Assembly (NCBI GenBank): GCA_001664005.1
Contig: CP016093.1
Coordinates: 124,001-188,000, forward strand
Direction of reading: 5' to 3'
Length of the DNA: 64,000 nt
Origin: Rhizobiales bacterium NRL2
Lineage (GTDB): Bacteria; Pseudomonadota; Alphaproteobacteria; Minwuiales; Minwuiaceae
How positions within the stretch are numbered: the first letter of the stretch is position 1; each line of letters opens with the position of its first letter. The translations under genes were made by a program, and so were the position numbers. Below the pieces are notes generated by a model. It was not told the DNA's origin. It searched no databases and was given only the letters and a program-made list of their open reading frames with translations. Below, piece after piece: positions 9,633 through 17,844 of the stretch.

Positions 9633-9724
9633 GAATCCTCCTCTGCGGTGACGCCACTGTTTCGCGTCCCGTCGCCGTGGCGGCAAGAAGAATCACCGCC
9701 GCAGCGGCGCCGCATGCGCGATTC
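9633..9724. promoter_or_regulatory. Cluster of three GANTC (CcrM) methylation sites upstream of gcrA
   Basis: GAATC at 9633-9637, GAATC at 9690-9694 and GATTC at 9720-9724 lie in the divergent interval between the GST gene and gcrA. GANTC is the target of the cell-cycle methyltransferase CcrM, and GcrA itself preferentially binds such methylated sites in Caulobacter. Clustering in front of gcrA suggests methylation-dependent autoregulation, which is inference. Confidence 0.45.
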
Positions 9725-9837
9725 TTATCCACAAGATATTGTGTGGCCCGAGCCAGATTTGGTTTGTTGTCGCGGCGCTGCTCCCGTATTTTGTGTGGGA
9801 AGCAATTGGCTATCACCAGATATTGACGGAGGGTGCC

Positions 9838-10266
9838 ATGTCAGCGGGCTGGACCGAGGAACGTGTCGTCAGGTTGAGGGAACTCTGGGGTTCCGGAATG
9901 ACCGCGGCGCAGATCGCGGACGAACTGGGCGACGTGACCCGCAACGCCGTCATCGGCAAGGCCAACCGGCTGGGTCTTTCCAAGCCCGGCCGGCCGCGCA
10001 GCGTCAAGCCGAAACCTTCACCGCGCCGCCACATTGCCCCCCGTCCGGCCCAGGGCTTTCGCCCCGAGCCCGAGGAGACGCCGGAAGCGCCGCTCGCCCC
10101 GCCGCCGCCGCCGGGCGCCCTGCCGCAGCATCGCCGTTGCCAGTTTCCGATCGGCCATCCCGGCGATGACGACTTCCGCTTCTGCGATCACGAGACCGTC
10201 TCCGGCAAGCCCTACTGCAACTATCACTGCCGCGTGGCCTATCGTCAGCGGGTCGCCGCCGCCTGA
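9838..10266 (+). CDS. gcrA: Cell-cycle regulator GcrA
   Basis: A 142-residue GcrA protein. The N-terminal helix-turn-helix (residues 4-47: WTEERVVRLRELWGSG, then MTAAQIADELGDVTRN and AVIGKANRLGL) is unmistakable. A proline-rich linker leads to the conserved C-terminal sigma-70-binding region with CQFPIG, FCDH and PYCNYHCRVAYRQR. GcrA binds RNA polymerase holoenzyme and activates genes whose promoters carry CcrM-methylated GANTC. ATG 9838 has GGAGGG eight bases upstream. The 200 bp before it are AT-richer than their surroundings and hold three GANTC sites. Confidence 0.95.
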   Translation: MSAGWTEERVVRLRELWGSGMTAAQIADELGDVTRNAVIGKANRLGLSKPGRPRSVKPKPSPRRHIAPRPAQGFRPEPEETPEAPLAPPPPPGALPQHRRCQFPIGHPGDDDFRFCDHETVSGKPYCNYHCRVAYRQRVAAA

Positions 10267-10272
10267 GTCCCG

Positions 10273-10647
10273 TCAGGCGCTGGCGAAGCGTCTGAGGAAA
10301 CCGACGTCGAGCGGGAGCTTCTCGCCGAGCCAGAGCGGGTAGGTCTCGTGATCGGGCACGTCCTCGCCGGTGCGGGGATGGACCAGGATGGTCAGGCCGC
10401 GCCGGTTCAGCATCAGCCACGGCACCAGCGCCGCGAAGACGTCCGCCGCGAAGGCGATCTGGTACATCGGCAGCGGATGCGGCCCGACGGGTTCGTCGCG
10501 CCAGCGGCCCGGCTCCACCTCGAAGCCGGCGGTCAACTGCCGGCGCAGCACGGCGGCCTCGGCCTTCTCGGCGTCATTCCGGTAGTAGATGTGGGCGTGG
10601 TAGCCCGATATGTCGCTGGCGGGACGGGGATCGGCGGTCGGTTGCAT
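10273..10647 (-). CDS. DOPA 4,5-dioxygenase family protein
   Basis: A 124-residue single-domain protein matching the DOPA 4,5-dioxygenase family: the metal-binding YHAHIYY near residue 16, PHPLPMYQIAF in the middle, and LVHPRTGEDVPDHETYPLWLGE near the C-terminus. In fungi and plants relatives cleave the catechol ring of DOPA; the bacterial substrate is unknown. It is convergent with gcrA (six-base gap) and divergent from the binding-protein gene. Confidence 0.85.
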   Translation of the reverse strand: MQPTADPRPASDISGYHAHIYYRNDAEKAEAAVLRRQLTAGFEVEPGRWRDEPVGPHPLPMYQIAFAADVFAALVPWLMLNRRGLTILVHPRTGEDVPDHETYPLWLGEKLPLDVGFLRRFASA

Positions 10648-10791
10648 CGGCTTTCTCCTTCGCGCTCAAATTGTCGCCCACCCGCCCGCCGGGCAAGCCC
10701 CGCCGCGGTCATCACTTTGTTGACCATCCGGAACCAAGGGGTGACACTTCCCGGATCAGCAGCGTCAAGTCTGCGATACAGGGAGGTTACA

Positions 10792-12297
10792 ATGGGTACC
10801 ATCAAGCACGGTCTGGCGGCCGTGGCGATGGCCGCGTCCATCGCGGCCGGGGCCGCGGCACAGGCCAAGGAGCTCGTCGTCGCCATCGAAACCGACATCC
10901 GCGGTTTCGAGGCCATCCAGGGACGCGTCCTGGGCATCGCGGCAAGCACCGTCATGAACGCGGTCACCGACCGCCTCATCCAGCGCGACGCCAATGGCGA
11001 TATCGAGCCCCAGCTCGCCACCGCCTGGGAAACCTCGGCCGACGGCAAGACCTACACCTACACGCTCCGCAAGGGCGTCAAGTTCCACAATGGAGACGAC
11101 TTCACCGCCCGCGACGTGGCCGAGCACTGGAACCGGCTGCTCGACCCGGCGAACAAGTATTTCGGCCGCCTGTTCTTCAGCCCGATCCAGAAGGTCGTGG
11201 CCGACGGCGACCACACCGTGACCTTCCAGCTGGCGCATCCCTGGATCCCGATGGAGCGCCTGCACGCAGGCGTCAACTTCGGCACCTACGTCCCCTCCAG
11301 CCGCGCGGTGGCCGAGGAGACGATGATGCGCGAGCCGGTGGGTACCGGCGCCTTCATGCTGAGCGAATGGCGTTCCGGCGACCGGCTGATCGTCGACCGG
11401 AACCCGAACTACTGGGACAAGGACAAGGTCAGCCTGGACCGCGTCGTCTTCCGCATCATTCCCGACCAGGCCACCCGCTACGCCGCCCTGCAGGCCGGCG
11501 AGGTCGACATGATCTGGACCGACCGCGGCGACACCATCCTGAAGGCGAAGGAAGAGGGCGAGACCATCGTCCACGAGAGGGTCGGCCAGGGCGCCATCAT
11601 CAACTTCATGAACACCGCCCGGCCGCCCTTCGACAATGTCGACGCGCGCCGCGCGGTGCAGCACGCCTGGGACCAGGGCGTCTATCTCAAGGTCTCGTTC
11701 AAGGACACCGTGCCGGCGATCGAGCATCCGCTGGGCGCGTCGTCGACCTGTGACGCCGGCTATCGCGGCCCGGACCGCGACAAGGCCAGGGAGTTCGCCG
11801 CGAAGTACGAGGCGGCGGCCGGCAAGCCGATCGCGTTCGAGATGATCCACACCTCGACCCAGCGCGGCCGCGAGTCGGGCGAGATCATGCAGCAGCTCAA
11901 CAAGCGCGCCGGCATCACCGTGAACCTGCAGCCGGTGGACCAGCTCCAGCTGCGCCAGAAGGTCTTCACAAACAACTACGACATGTCCGGCTGGCGCATC
12001 GCCGACGCGCAGGACGTGGGGCCGCAGCTGTTCGCGCTGCTGCACTCCAAGAGCCCCTACAACCTGACGAAGTACAACAACCCGGCGATGGACGACCTGC
12101 TGGTGAAGATGCGCACGGCCGCCACCGAGGAAGCCCGCGCGGAAGCCATGTGCGAGGTGGTCCGCCTGATGAACGACGAGGTGCCGATCCAGTACCGCGG
12201 CGGGCGCAAGCACTACACCATCGTGGGCGCCGACATCGACGGCCTGCGTCCCCTCTATCAGGGCGTGCCCGACGTGCGCTACATCACCAGGAACTGA
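10792..12297 (+). CDS. Orphan extracellular solute-binding protein, family 5 (peptide/nickel type)
   Basis: A 501-residue exported protein of the SBP_bac_5 family. A signal peptide of about 24 residues (ending AAAQA/KELVVAIE) precedes the family features: LATAWETSADGKTYTYTLRK, FHNGDDFTARDV, GTGAFMLSEWRSGDRL and NPNYWDKD. These proteins bind dipeptides, oligopeptides or small metabolites for Dpp/Opp-type ABC importers. No permease or ATPase gene is next to it, so it must use a transporter encoded elsewhere. The start is set by AGGGAGG eight bases upstream; an intrinsic terminator follows. Confidence 0.9.
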   Translation: MGTIKHGLAAVAMAASIAAGAAAQAKELVVAIETDIRGFEAIQGRVLGIAASTVMNAVTDRLIQRDANGDIEPQLATAWETSADGKTYTYTLRKGVKFHNGDDFTARDVAEHWNRLLDPANKYFGRLFFSPIQKVVADGDHTVTFQLAHPWIPMERLHAGVNFGTYVPSSRAVAEETMMREPVGTGAFMLSEWRSGDRLIVDRNPNYWDKDKVSLDRVVFRIIPDQATRYAALQAGEVDMIWTDRGDTILKAKEEGETIVHERVGQGAIINFMNTARPPFDNVDARRAVQHAWDQGVYLKVSFKDTVPAIEHPLGASSTCDAGYRGPDRDKAREFAAKYEAAAGKPIAFEMIHTSTQRGRESGEIMQQLNKRAGITVNLQPVDQLQLRQKVFTNNYDMSGWRIADAQDVGPQLFALLHSKSPYNLTKYNNPAMDDLLVKMRTAATEEARAEAMCEVVRLMNDEVPIQYRGGRKHYTIVGADIDGLRPLYQGVPDVRYITRN

Positions 12298-12321
12298 GCC
12301 GGCCGCAGGACCGGACCCGGA

Positions 12322-12350
12322 GGGGCGCGGGCTGTGGTCCGCGCCCCTTT
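12322..12350 (+). terminator. Rho-independent terminator after the SBP_bac_5 gene
   Basis: A 9-bp perfect GC stem (12322-12330 with 12339-12347), an 8-base loop and a short TTT tail, located 24 bp after the binding-protein stop codon. Confidence 0.7.
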
Positions 12351-12373
12351 CCGTTGCCGAGAAGGAGTTCCGA

Positions 12374-12802
12374 ATGACCGCCGACCCCGATTGCATCTTC
12401 TGCAGGATCGTCAAGGGCGAGATCCCCTGTTTCCGCATCTACGAGGATGACGACGTGCTGGGCTTCATGGACATCAATCCCTTCAACGAAGGCCATGCGC
12501 TCGCCATCCCGAAGGACCACCACCCCGATCTCGGCGCCATCCCGCCGGAGCTGGCGGGAAAGGTCGCGGCGGCGGCTGTGCGCATCGGCCGCGCGGTCGG
12601 CGAGGTGATCCGCCCCGACGGCATGAACCTGCTTCAGGCCAACGGACCGGCCGCCGGCCAGAGCGTGTTCCACTTCCACATCCACATCTTCCCCCGCGTC
12701 GAGGGCGACAACGCACACTTCAACTGGGAATACCGGCCCGGCGACATGGAGCGGATCGGCGCCCTGGCGGAGAAGATCGCCGCCGCGGTCCGCCGCGACT
12801 GA
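12374..12802 (+). CDS. HIT family nucleotide hydrolase
   Basis: A 142-residue histidine-triad protein. The N-terminal CIFCRIVKGEIPC and the triad HFHIHIFP near residues 98-105 are diagnostic. HIT proteins hydrolyse nucleotide phosphoramidates or Ap4A-like substrates; the C-terminus is longer than in Hint proteins. A GAGAAGGAG ribosome site precedes ATG 12374. It is a single gene between terminators. Confidence 0.92.
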   Translation: MTADPDCIFCRIVKGEIPCFRIYEDDDVLGFMDINPFNEGHALAIPKDHHPDLGAIPPELAGKVAAAAVRIGRAVGEVIRPDGMNLLQANGPAAGQSVFHFHIHIFPRVEGDNAHFNWEYRPGDMERIGALAEKIAAAVRRD

Positions 12803-12919
12803 GCGCGTCGCCCGCCGGAGGCGGTCGCGCATGAAATAGCCGCTGCCGGAATCCGACGCTGCGGCAGCGCGGGGCGGGCGCAAGCTGTATTCCGACATGG
12901 CAACAGCGAGGTGCGCCCG

Positions 12920-14104
12920 ATGGACATGGCCTCCGCTCATCCGGCCCTGCCGGAACCGCTCGCCGGCGATCTCCGGCGGGTCGCCGACCCGCGCAACATC
13001 ACCGCGGCGCTGCCCAACGCCGCCTATCTCGACCCGCTCTACGAAGCCGCGGAGCGGCGCGCCGTCTGGCAGGGCGGCTGGATCGCCGTCGGCTTCGAGG
13101 GCGACGCGCCCCGGCCCGGCGCGCTGTACCCGGCCGACATCGCCGGCCTGCCCCTGCTGCTGGCCCATGGCCGCGACGGCGCGCTCAGGGTCTTCCACAA
13201 CATCTGCCGTCATCGCGGCCTGAAACTGGTGGACCGGCCGACGCGCACGGGCTCGGTCATCCGCTGCCCCTACCACGCCTGGTGCTACCGCCTGGACGGC
13301 CGGCTGGACCGCACGCCCCATGTCGGCGGCGTGGGCGTCGACAGCCACGAGGCGGTGCAGGCCGGGAACCTCGGCCTGGTCGAGATCCGCTCGGCGAGCC
13401 GTTTCGGCGTCGTCTTCGCCGACCTCTCGGGCGCGGCCCCGGAGATCGACGACGTGCTGGCCCCGCTGGCGGCGCGCTGGGCCGTGTTCGGCGGGCGGCC
13501 GTTCCATGCCGGCGGCGACGACTCCGCCTTCGAGATCGAGGTGGCCTGCAACTGGAAGCTGGCGGTGGAGAACTATCTCGAGAGCTACCACCTCCCCTCG
13601 GTCCATCCCGGACTAAACAGCTATTCCCGCATCGAGGACCACGAACCGATCGTTGGCGAATCCGGCCACGCAGGACAGGTGAGCCTGGTCTATGCCCCGG
13701 CGCTGGATCTCGCCGGCGGGGGCCTGCCGCGGCTCGAGGGGCTGGGCCCGTGGTGGGACACGCGCGCCGAGTACGTCGCGGTCTATCCCAACCTGCTCTA
13801 CGGCCTGCACGCCGACCACTGGTACGGCATCGTGCTGACGCCGAAGGACGGCGGCGCCACGGTGGAGCGCGTCCGCATCGGCTATTTCGACGCCGAAACC
13901 GCCACCGGCGCCCGCCGCGCGCCCCTGCGGCAGGCCAACACCCGGCTCTGGCGCGAGGTCTTCGCCGAGGACGTGGCGCCGGTGGAGCGCATGCAGGCCG
14001 GCCGCCGCTCGCCGGCCTTCGACGGCGGCGTGCTCACCCCGGTGCTGGAGACGACGACGCGGGACTTCCACCGCTGGACCGCCGGGCGCATGCTGGGCGC
14101 CTGA
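12920..14104 (+). CDS. Rieske [2Fe-2S] ring-hydroxylating-type oxygenase, alpha subunit
   Basis: A 394-residue oxygenase. The Rieske cluster ligands are CRH and CPYH, separated by about 18 residues (NICRHRGLK ... RCPYHAW). The catalytic domain carries the mononuclear iron site in NYLESYHLPSVHPG. Its compact form and the short-side-chain fold recall the choline/glycine-betaine/stachydrine demethylase branch rather than aromatic dioxygenases, but assignment to betaine demethylation is inference. No ferredoxin reductase partner lies nearby. Start ATG 12920 is chosen over GTG 12911 because a GCGAGG ribosome site lies just before it. A DUF1272 gene follows 15 bp later. Confidence 0.82.
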   Translation: MDMASAHPALPEPLAGDLRRVADPRNITAALPNAAYLDPLYEAAERRAVWQGGWIAVGFEGDAPRPGALYPADIAGLPLLLAHGRDGALRVFHNICRHRGLKLVDRPTRTGSVIRCPYHAWCYRLDGRLDRTPHVGGVGVDSHEAVQAGNLGLVEIRSASRFGVVFADLSGAAPEIDDVLAPLAARWAVFGGRPFHAGGDDSAFEIEVACNWKLAVENYLESYHLPSVHPGLNSYSRIEDHEPIVGESGHAGQVSLVYAPALDLAGGGLPRLEGLGPWWDTRAEYVAVYPNLLYGLHADHWYGIVLTPKDGGATVERVRIGYFDAETATGARRAPLRQANTRLWREVFAEDVAPVERMQAGRRSPAFDGGVLTPVLETTTRDFHRWTAGRMLGA

Positions 14105-14119
14105 ACGGGAGGCTCGACG

Positions 14120-14362
14120 ATGCTGGAACTGCGCCCCAACTGCGAATGCTGCGACCGCGACCTGCCGCCCGAAGCGGCGGACGCGGTGATCTGCACCTAC
14201 GAATGCACCTTCTGCCGCGACTGCGCCGAGGCGAAGCTGGACGGCGTCTGCCCCAATTGCGGCGGCAATCTCGTCGCCCGGCCGGTCCGCCCGCCGCACA
14301 TGCTGGCGAAGCACCCGGCCGCCACGAAGCGCGTCCTCAAGCCCGAAGGCTGCGCGGCCTGA
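14120..14362 (+). CDS. DUF1272 zinc-ribbon-like small protein
   Basis: An 80-residue cysteine-rich protein, recognisable as DUF1272: LRPNCECCDRDLPPEA, then ICTYECTFCRDCAE and GVCPNCGGNLVARP. Eight cysteines in CxxC-type pairs should bind two zinc ions. Function is unknown. It follows the Rieske oxygenase by 15 bp and ends just before a bidirectional terminator, so the two are probably co-transcribed. Confidence 0.88.
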   Translation: MLELRPNCECCDRDLPPEAADAVICTYECTFCRDCAEAKLDGVCPNCGGNLVARPVRPPHMLAKHPAATKRVLKPEGCAA

Positions 14363-14369
14363 AACGAGA

Positions 14370-14397
14370 AAGGCCCCGGGATTGCGCCCGGGGCCTT
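14370..14397. terminator. Bidirectional terminator between DUF1272 and the thiolase-like gene
   Basis: An 11-bp perfect stem (14370-14380 with 14387-14397) with a six-base loop sits between two convergent genes. In the minus direction it is followed by TTCTCGTTTC, in the plus direction by a weaker CTGCGTTG, so it can serve both transcripts. Confidence 0.7.
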
Positions 14398-14422
14398 CTG
14401 CGTTGCGTGGGCCTCGGCCCGT

Positions 14423-15880
14423 TCAGACCTTGCGGTGGTCGGGCGCGGCCTTCCAGAAGTACTTCTTGAAGCCGCGGCGCTCGTCCTCGACCTTGATGCG
14501 GAAGACCATGCGCAGCGGCATGCCGACCTCGACATCGCCCTTGTCGACGTCCGTCAGGTCGGCCATCAGCCGCCCGCCGCCCTCGAAGGTGACCATGCCG
14601 AAATGGGTCGGCGGGTCCGGCGAGTAGGTCAGGCCGTCCGCGGTCCAGCTCTGCACGGTGCAGGGCACGTCGGCGAAGCGGTAGGGTTCCTGGCTCTTCC
14701 AGGCGCCGCAGTTCGGGTTCACGCAGATATGGGACTTCGGATACTGCACGGTGCCGCACTTGGTGCACTTCCCGCCGACGAAGCCCAGGACCATGTCGCG
14801 CTTGCGGTAGAGGGTGGTCAGCGCGGTCTGGGCGTCGACCTCGGCGCGGATGCCCTTGTCGCGGTCGATCAGGTCATTGAAGGCGAGGTAGCGGTTGTAG
14901 TTGGTCTCCTCGCGCTTGCGCTTGAGGTAGCCCTCGACGCCGCCCAGGCTCGGCTTGAACTTGCCGATGGCGTCGGTGGCGCGGAACAGCATCAGGTCGC
15001 AGCCCTGGCCCCAGCCGATCACCAGGATGGTCTGGCCGGGCTTCGCGTTCTGCAGCGCCTTCGAGAGCATGATCAGCGCATGGGCCGCGCCGGCCTCGCC
15101 CATCACGGCGTGCAGGCTGTCCTGCACCGCCTCGTCCCTGATGCCGGCGCCCTTGGCGATCTTCTGCGCCACGCCGCGGATCAGCGCCGGCATGATCATC
15201 ATGTCGATGTCGGAGCCGGCGACGCCGGTCTTGTCCAGCAGGGCCTGCACCGCCGGCGGCACGATCTTGAAATAGCCCTCGTCGCGGATCCAGCGCTCCT
15301 CCCAGTTGTAGTCGTAGGACCGGTTCTGGCCGCGGTAATGGTCGACGAAGTCCGTGGAGATCTGATGCGAACCGAGATACTCGGCGACCACGTTGTCGCT
15401 GCCCAGCAGCAGCGCCGCGGCGCCGTCGCCCATCTGCAGTTCCTGCGCGCCCGACGCCGCGGTCTCGCGGGTATCGGCGGCGACGTAGAGCACCTGGCCG
15501 TCGCGCCCCTCGACGTTCTCCAGTGCCTCGATCAGGCCCGAGGTGCCGGCGCGCTGCGACGAGGTCATGTCGACGGTGCGCAGGTTCTCCCCCAGCTGCA
15601 GCGCCGTCGCCGCGACGGTCGCGTTCTGACGGTCGGCGAAGGGCATGGTGGTGGACGCGAAGTACAGCGCGCGCAGATCGGACGGGGCCGTCTCGCCCAG
15701 GCAGTCCCGGGCCGCCTCGACAGCCATGGTCAGGCTGTCCTCGTCCCAGTTGCACATGGACCGCTCGCCCTTCGCCAGTCCAGCCAGCGCCGGGTTGAAC
15801 CAGCCATTCGCCTCAACGACCGCCTTGCGCTGCAGCCGAAGCCGCGGCACGTAGCCGCCAAATCCGGTAATTCCAGCCAT
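14423..15880 (-). CDS. HMG-CoA synthase-like thiolase-fold protein fused to a DUF35 OB-fold domain
   Basis: A 485-residue two-domain protein. Residues 1 to about 345 have the KAS III/HMG-CoA-synthase-type fold (MAGITGFGGYVPRLRLQRK, GDGAAALLLGSDN, GWGQGCDLMLFRATD). The remainder is a rubredoxin-like zinc ribbon (KCTKCGTVQYPKSHICVNPNCG) followed by the DUF35 OB fold (VPCTVQSWTADGL, FGMVTFEGGG). In archaeal and steroid-degrading systems DUF35 proteins pair with thiolases as separate subunits; here they are one chain. The expected active-site cysteine region reads SSQRAGTSG, so no cysteine is visible there, which questions condensing activity. ATG 15880 gives the family N-terminus. Confidence 0.8.
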   Translation of the reverse strand: MAGITGFGGYVPRLRLQRKAVVEANGWFNPALAGLAKGERSMCNWDEDSLTMAVEAARDCLGETAPSDLRALYFASTTMPFADRQNATVAATALQLGENLRTVDMTSSQRAGTSGLIEALENVEGRDGQVLYVAADTRETAASGAQELQMGDGAAALLLGSDNVVAEYLGSHQISTDFVDHYRGQNRSYDYNWEERWIRDEGYFKIVPPAVQALLDKTGVAGSDIDMMIMPALIRGVAQKIAKGAGIRDEAVQDSLHAVMGEAGAAHALIMLSKALQNAKPGQTILVIGWGQGCDLMLFRATDAIGKFKPSLGGVEGYLKRKREETNYNRYLAFNDLIDRDKGIRAEVDAQTALTTLYRKRDMVLGFVGGKCTKCGTVQYPKSHICVNPNCGAWKSQEPYRFADVPCTVQSWTADGLTYSPDPPTHFGMVTFEGGGRLMADLTDVDKGDVEVGMPLRMVFRIKVEDERRGFKKYFWKAAPDHRKV

Positions 15881-16057
15881 ATCGCCCTCTGTCGGTGTCT
15901 CCCCAACGCGCGGACGCGCGTTTCGGCCAATAAAGCCCAAGGTCCGCCGCGCCGCAAGGGCCGGCGGGGTCGCACCTGCCATGAGCCGCGCGTGCGCGAG
16001 GCGCTTGACGACAAACCGCGCGGACGTTAGAACCCGCGGCCTGCCGAGCAGGCCACT

Positions 16058-16133
16058 GCCCCGTTCGTCTAGTGGCCCAGGACGCCAGCCTCTCACGCTG
16101 GAAACAGGGGTTCGATTCCCCTACGGGGTACCA
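16058..16133 (+). tRNA. tRNA-Glu (anticodon CTC)
   Basis: A complete 76-nt cloverleaf with encoded CCA. The acceptor stem pairs 16058-16064 with 16123-16129 and includes a G1:U72 pair, typical of alphaproteobacterial tRNA-Glu. The anticodon loop CTCTCAC gives CTC, reading GAG. The T stem is AGGGG/CCCCT with loop TTCGATT. Confidence 0.97.
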
Positions 16134-16512
16134 TCTCATCCGGCATCGCAATCCGGCCCGTCTGCGCCTTGGCGCGTGACCCCGGATCGCCAATCGATTG
16201 GCCTGCCCTTCCCTTTCGCCATCGCCCGTCCGGATCATCGGCGCGCCGCCGTGACGCACCCCGGCGATGGAATAATCCTGCAGCGCCGCTGAACCCCCGG
16301 CTTCCGCGCATCGAAAGAATGAGCACAGGCGCCGCCGGGTTGCAGACTACCACAGTCGATCTACCTCCTCCGTGCTAGCCCTCTTAAATTCCGCCAAGGA
16401 GGTAACACCTCGATTCTATCGGGGAGTGAAACAGGGCCGACGGGTCGCTCCCAACAGTAGTGTAGGAAGCAGTATTCCGGAGCGGGCCGCCGCGCCGGGG
16501 GGAGGAACCGAA
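16134..16512. other. Intergenic region upstream of the first LuxR regulator
   Basis: About 380 bp without a convincing gene. Composition drops in GC after 16340. The only structure noted is a short inverted repeat GAGGT-AAC-ACCTC at 16399-16411, a possible operator for the LuxR gene that follows. I see no confident promoter. Confidence 0.4.
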
Positions 16513-17172
16513 ATGCCGACGGACGCCACAATCATCGCCAGAGATGCCCTTTTGCGGGAGGGCCTGAAGAGCATGCTGAAGGATTCGGAGTTCTCGATCG
16601 TGGAGGAGCTTCCCGAAATCGACGACAGCCCGCCGTACGAGAATGACGGAACCGCCCTGGTGCTGTTCGATGCGGCGAGCTGCGATGACGTGGCCGCCGG
16701 CCTGCAGATGGCGCGCGCACGCTTTCCCGGGGCCTTCATCGCCGTGGTCAGCGACTCGCGGGAGGCGGCGACCTTCCGCACCTGCATCGGCGCCGGGGCC
16801 GACGGTTATCTGGTGCGCGACGTCTCGCGCGAGGCGCTGCTGCAGTCGCTGCGCCTGATCATGCTCGGGGAGCGGGTCTTGCCGACCAGCCTCGCGGCGG
16901 AGGCCATCAGCGACGGCATGGCCCAGCCGCTGGACCGCGGCGCCGAACTTGGCGCGCTTGGTCTCACCGAGCGCGAACAGACCGTGCTGCGTCATCTGGT
17001 GGACGGGGATTCGAACAAGGAGATCGCCCGCCGCCTCGGCGTGACCGAGGCGACGGTGAAGATTCACATGAAGGGGCTGCTCAGGAAGCTGCGCCTCACC
17101 AACCGCACCCAGGCGGCGGTCTGGGCGATCGAGCAGGGCATCGCGCCGGTGGAGTCGGCCGGTGGCGACTGA
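16513..17172 (+). CDS. LuxR/NarL-type regulator with degenerate receiver domain
   Basis: A 219-residue two-domain regulator. The N-terminal receiver-like domain (about residues 1-125) retains an aspartate in LVLFDAAS at the phospho-site, but the acidic pair is altered (IIARDALLREGL instead of a DD motif) and the conserved lysine is replaced by arginine in GYLVRDVS, so phosphorylation control is doubtful. The C-terminal LuxR helix-turn-helix is intact (LTEREQTVLRHLVDG, NKEIARRLGVTEATVKIHMK). Size and an atypical receiver recall CsgD, the curli master regulator. The start has GGGAGG upstream. It converges on the exported-protein gene at 17198 and lies beside the CsgG-like locus. Confidence 0.85.
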   Translation: MPTDATIIARDALLREGLKSMLKDSEFSIVEELPEIDDSPPYENDGTALVLFDAASCDDVAAGLQMARARFPGAFIAVVSDSREAATFRTCIGAGADGYLVRDVSREALLQSLRLIMLGERVLPTSLAAEAISDGMAQPLDRGAELGALGLTEREQTVLRHLVDGDSNKEIARRLGVTEATVKIHMKGLLRKLRLTNRTQAAVWAIEQGIAPVESAGGD

Positions 17173-17197
17173 CGCCTCCGGGCCCGCAGCCGCGCCG

Positions 17198-17764
17198 TCA
17201 GCGTGGCTGCGGCGACGCCCCCGAGGCGCCCATGGAGGCGGCCTGACGAGTCCAGGTGTCGATGGCGCCGCGGCCCCCGGCCGCGCCGGCGCCCGGGCTG
17301 ACCAGGCTGACCCAGTTGTTCACCGTATCGCCGGTCTCGCCGCCGACGGGCGGCGTGACCACGAAGGCGCCGCTGGCGCCGCCGCTGCCGAAATGGGCGT
17401 TGAAGCCGCCGACGCCGAACGAGAAACCGTCGGCGCCCCGGCTGGAGAGCACGACGCTGCCGGTCGGGATTGCGGCGCCCACCTGCTCGCGGACGATGGC
17501 GACGCCATCCGGTCCGCGCTCCACCTCGAGCAGCCGGCCGTCGGAGCCGCGAAGCAGGTTGTCGGGCGTCACGCCGCGGAGCTGCTGGTCGAGAATGGCC
17601 TGACGGTGGGCGAAGCTCACCGCCTGATTGCCGCCACGGAAATTGAAGTTCTCGCGGATGGGCTGGGCTTCGGCGGCGGCCACCACGGCGACCGACGCGA
17701 AGCCGGCCGCGGCGAGGGGGATCAGCCGCGATAGTCCGTGTCTCTGACGCTTGTCGGTCTGCAT
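17198..17764 (-). CDS. Exported protein of unknown function, possible fibre/anchor component
   Basis: A 188-residue exported protein. A twin-basic start and hydrophobic core (LIPLAAAGFASVAVVAA) end at a signal-peptidase site AEAQ. The mature part begins NFNFRGGNQAVSFAHRQ and has a glycine/serine-rich centre (FSFGVGGFNAHFGSGGASGAF) and a tail rich in alanine, glycine and glutamine. I do not recognise the family. Glycine/asparagine/serine-rich beta-forming sequence, export and a CsgG-like neighbour fit a holdfast-anchor or curlin-like subunit, which is inference. ATG 17764 is fixed by GGAGGAAG. It follows the second LuxR gene by 80 bp on the same strand. Confidence 0.65.
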   Translation of the reverse strand: MQTDKRQRHGLSRLIPLAAAGFASVAVVAAAEAQPIRENFNFRGGNQAVSFAHRQAILDQQLRGVTPDNLLRGSDGRLLEVERGPDGVAIVREQVGAAIPTGSVVLSSRGADGFSFGVGGFNAHFGSGGASGAFVVTPPVGGETGDTVNNWVSLVSPGAGAAGGRGAIDTWTRQAASMGASGASPQPR

Positions 17765-17844
17765 TGGTTCTTCCTCCACCTTTCCGACGCTGATACCTCA
17801 ATGTGGTGGCGCGCGGCGGCGCATTGCAACGCCTAACCGGGCCT

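Noticed and set aside
12911-14104. Assigning the Rieske oxygenase as glycine-betaine demethylase linked to the betaine island.
   Set aside because: It lies 36 kb from the island, no reductase partner is adjacent, and the sequence alone does not fix the substrate; kept only as a suggestion.
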